Source: Massilia sp.
GTDB taxonomy: Bacteria > Pseudomonadota > Gammaproteobacteria > Burkholderiales > Burkholderiaceae_D
Direction of reading: 5' to 3'
Length of the DNA stretch: 6,018 nt
Assembly: GCA_003520365.1 (NCBI GenBank)
Contig: DOUW01000403.1
Location: forward strand, 1 to 6,018
Part shown: piece by piece, positions 5,430 through 6,018 of the stretch
Numbering within the stretch: the stretch's first letter is position 1
Layout: each line of letters starts with the position of its first letter
The notes under the pieces: model-generated
The model's database searches: none
What the model saw: only the letters and a program-made list of their open reading frames with translations
What the model was told of the DNA's origin: nothing
Made by a program: the position numbers and the translations under genes

Positions 5430-6018
5430 ATGTCTTCACCCGCCATCGCCGCCGGCAGCACTGACTTCAAACGCGTCAACCGCGCCATGGCCTTCGGTGG
5501 GTTCTCCACCTTTGCACTGCTCTACAGCGTCCAGCCCCTGATGCCGCTGCTGGCGCGCGACTTCGCCCTCACGCCTGCGCAAAGCAGCCTGGCGCTGTCG
5601 ATCTCCACCGGCCCGCTGGCCCTGGCCCTGCTGGTCTCGAGCATCCTGTCCGACCGCTTCGGACGCAAGCCCCTGATGGCCGCCTCGATGTTCAGCGGCG
5701 GCCTGCTCACCCTGCTGGCCGCCTTCACCCATGACTACGTCCAGCTGCTGGCGCTGCGCGCCCTGATGGGCTTCATGCTGGGCGGGATGCCCGCCGTGGC
5801 GATGGCCTACCTCAGCGAGGAAATCGAAGGCAGCTCGCTCGGCCTGGCGATGGGCATGTACATCAGCGGCAGCGCCTTCGGCGGCATGTTCGGGCGCGTG
5901 CTGGCCTCGGTCATCAGCGACTTCTATTCCTGGCGCGCCGCGCTGGGCGTCCTGGGCGCGGCCGGCCTGTACGCGGCCTGGGAATTCCGGCGCAGCCTGC
6001 CCGCCTCGCGCCGCTTCC
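5430..6018 (+). CDS. MFS transporter, YnfM-like (12-TM drug/solute efflux type), N-terminal half (truncated by window edge)
   Basis: The visible 196 residues are an inner-membrane major facilitator closely resembling E. coli YnfM as I remember it. Shared stretches include STFALLYSVQPLMPLLARDF (26-45), LTPAQSSLALSIST (47-60) and AYLSEEI (126-132), plus MYISGSAFGGMFGR (143-156). MFS motif A is present as LSDRFGRKPLM (73-83) between the second and third membrane segments. Approximate membrane segments are 20-41, 54-74, 82-99, 104-128, 137-161 and 168-187, i.e. the N-terminal six-helix bundle. The start ATG has AGGA (5419-5422) 7 bases upstream. YnfM-type proteins are proton-driven exporters of poorly defined substrate (arabinose or toxic compounds have been suggested for relatives), so no substrate is assigned. 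It appears to be transcribed independently of the upstream cluster. Confidence 0.92.
   Translation, partial: MSSPAIAAGSTDFKRVNRAMAFGGFSTFALLYSVQPLMPLLARDFALTPAQSSLALSISTGPLALALLVSSILSDRFGRKPLMAASMFSGGLLTLLAAFTHDYVQLLALRALMGFMLGGMPAVAMAYLSEEIEGSSLGLAMGMYISGSAFGGMFGRVLASVISDFYSWRAALGVLGAAGLYAAWEFRRSLPASRRF

Overview
The window looks like chromosomal DNA from a GC-rich betaproteobacterium, most likely Oxalobacteraceae (Massilia/Duganella-like). This is inferred from strong G/C preference at third codon positions, a betaproteobacterial-type TAAAAT -10 element in front of glnS, and a GTGGGC...GCCCACGCGTTC inverted repeat of a kind I remember from that family. No rRNA, tRNA, CRISPR array, insertion sequence or phage gene is visible.

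Layout. On the minus strand, 1-531 holds the N-terminal part of a membrane-anchored CHASE-domain sensor that runs off the left edge. Its upstream gap (532-718) holds a 20-bp palindrome very like a LuxR/LasR quorum-sensing box and a rho-independent terminator that closes the next gene, glnS (glutaminyl-tRNA synthetase, minus strand, 719-2476). A gap of about 240 bp (2477-2716) separates glnS from a divergent plus-strand cluster and carries a likely promoter for each side.

The plus-strand cluster is the least explained part. A 96-residue J-domain protein with a TTG start (2717-3007) is followed by three soluble proteins that I cannot assign to a family: 172 aa (3073-3591), 258 aa (3588-4364) and 292 aa (4382-5260). 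The first two unknown genes overlap by 4 bases (ATGA), the third starts 17 bases after the second stops, and no terminator is visible between the four genes. This arrangement suggests co-expression of a DnaK co-chaperone-like protein with three partners or clients. Their function is unknown.

After a repeat-bearing gap (5261-5429), a YnfM-like major facilitator superfamily transporter starts at 5430 and runs off the right edge. Many long open frames antisense to, or out of frame with, these genes are GC-skew shadows and are not annotated.
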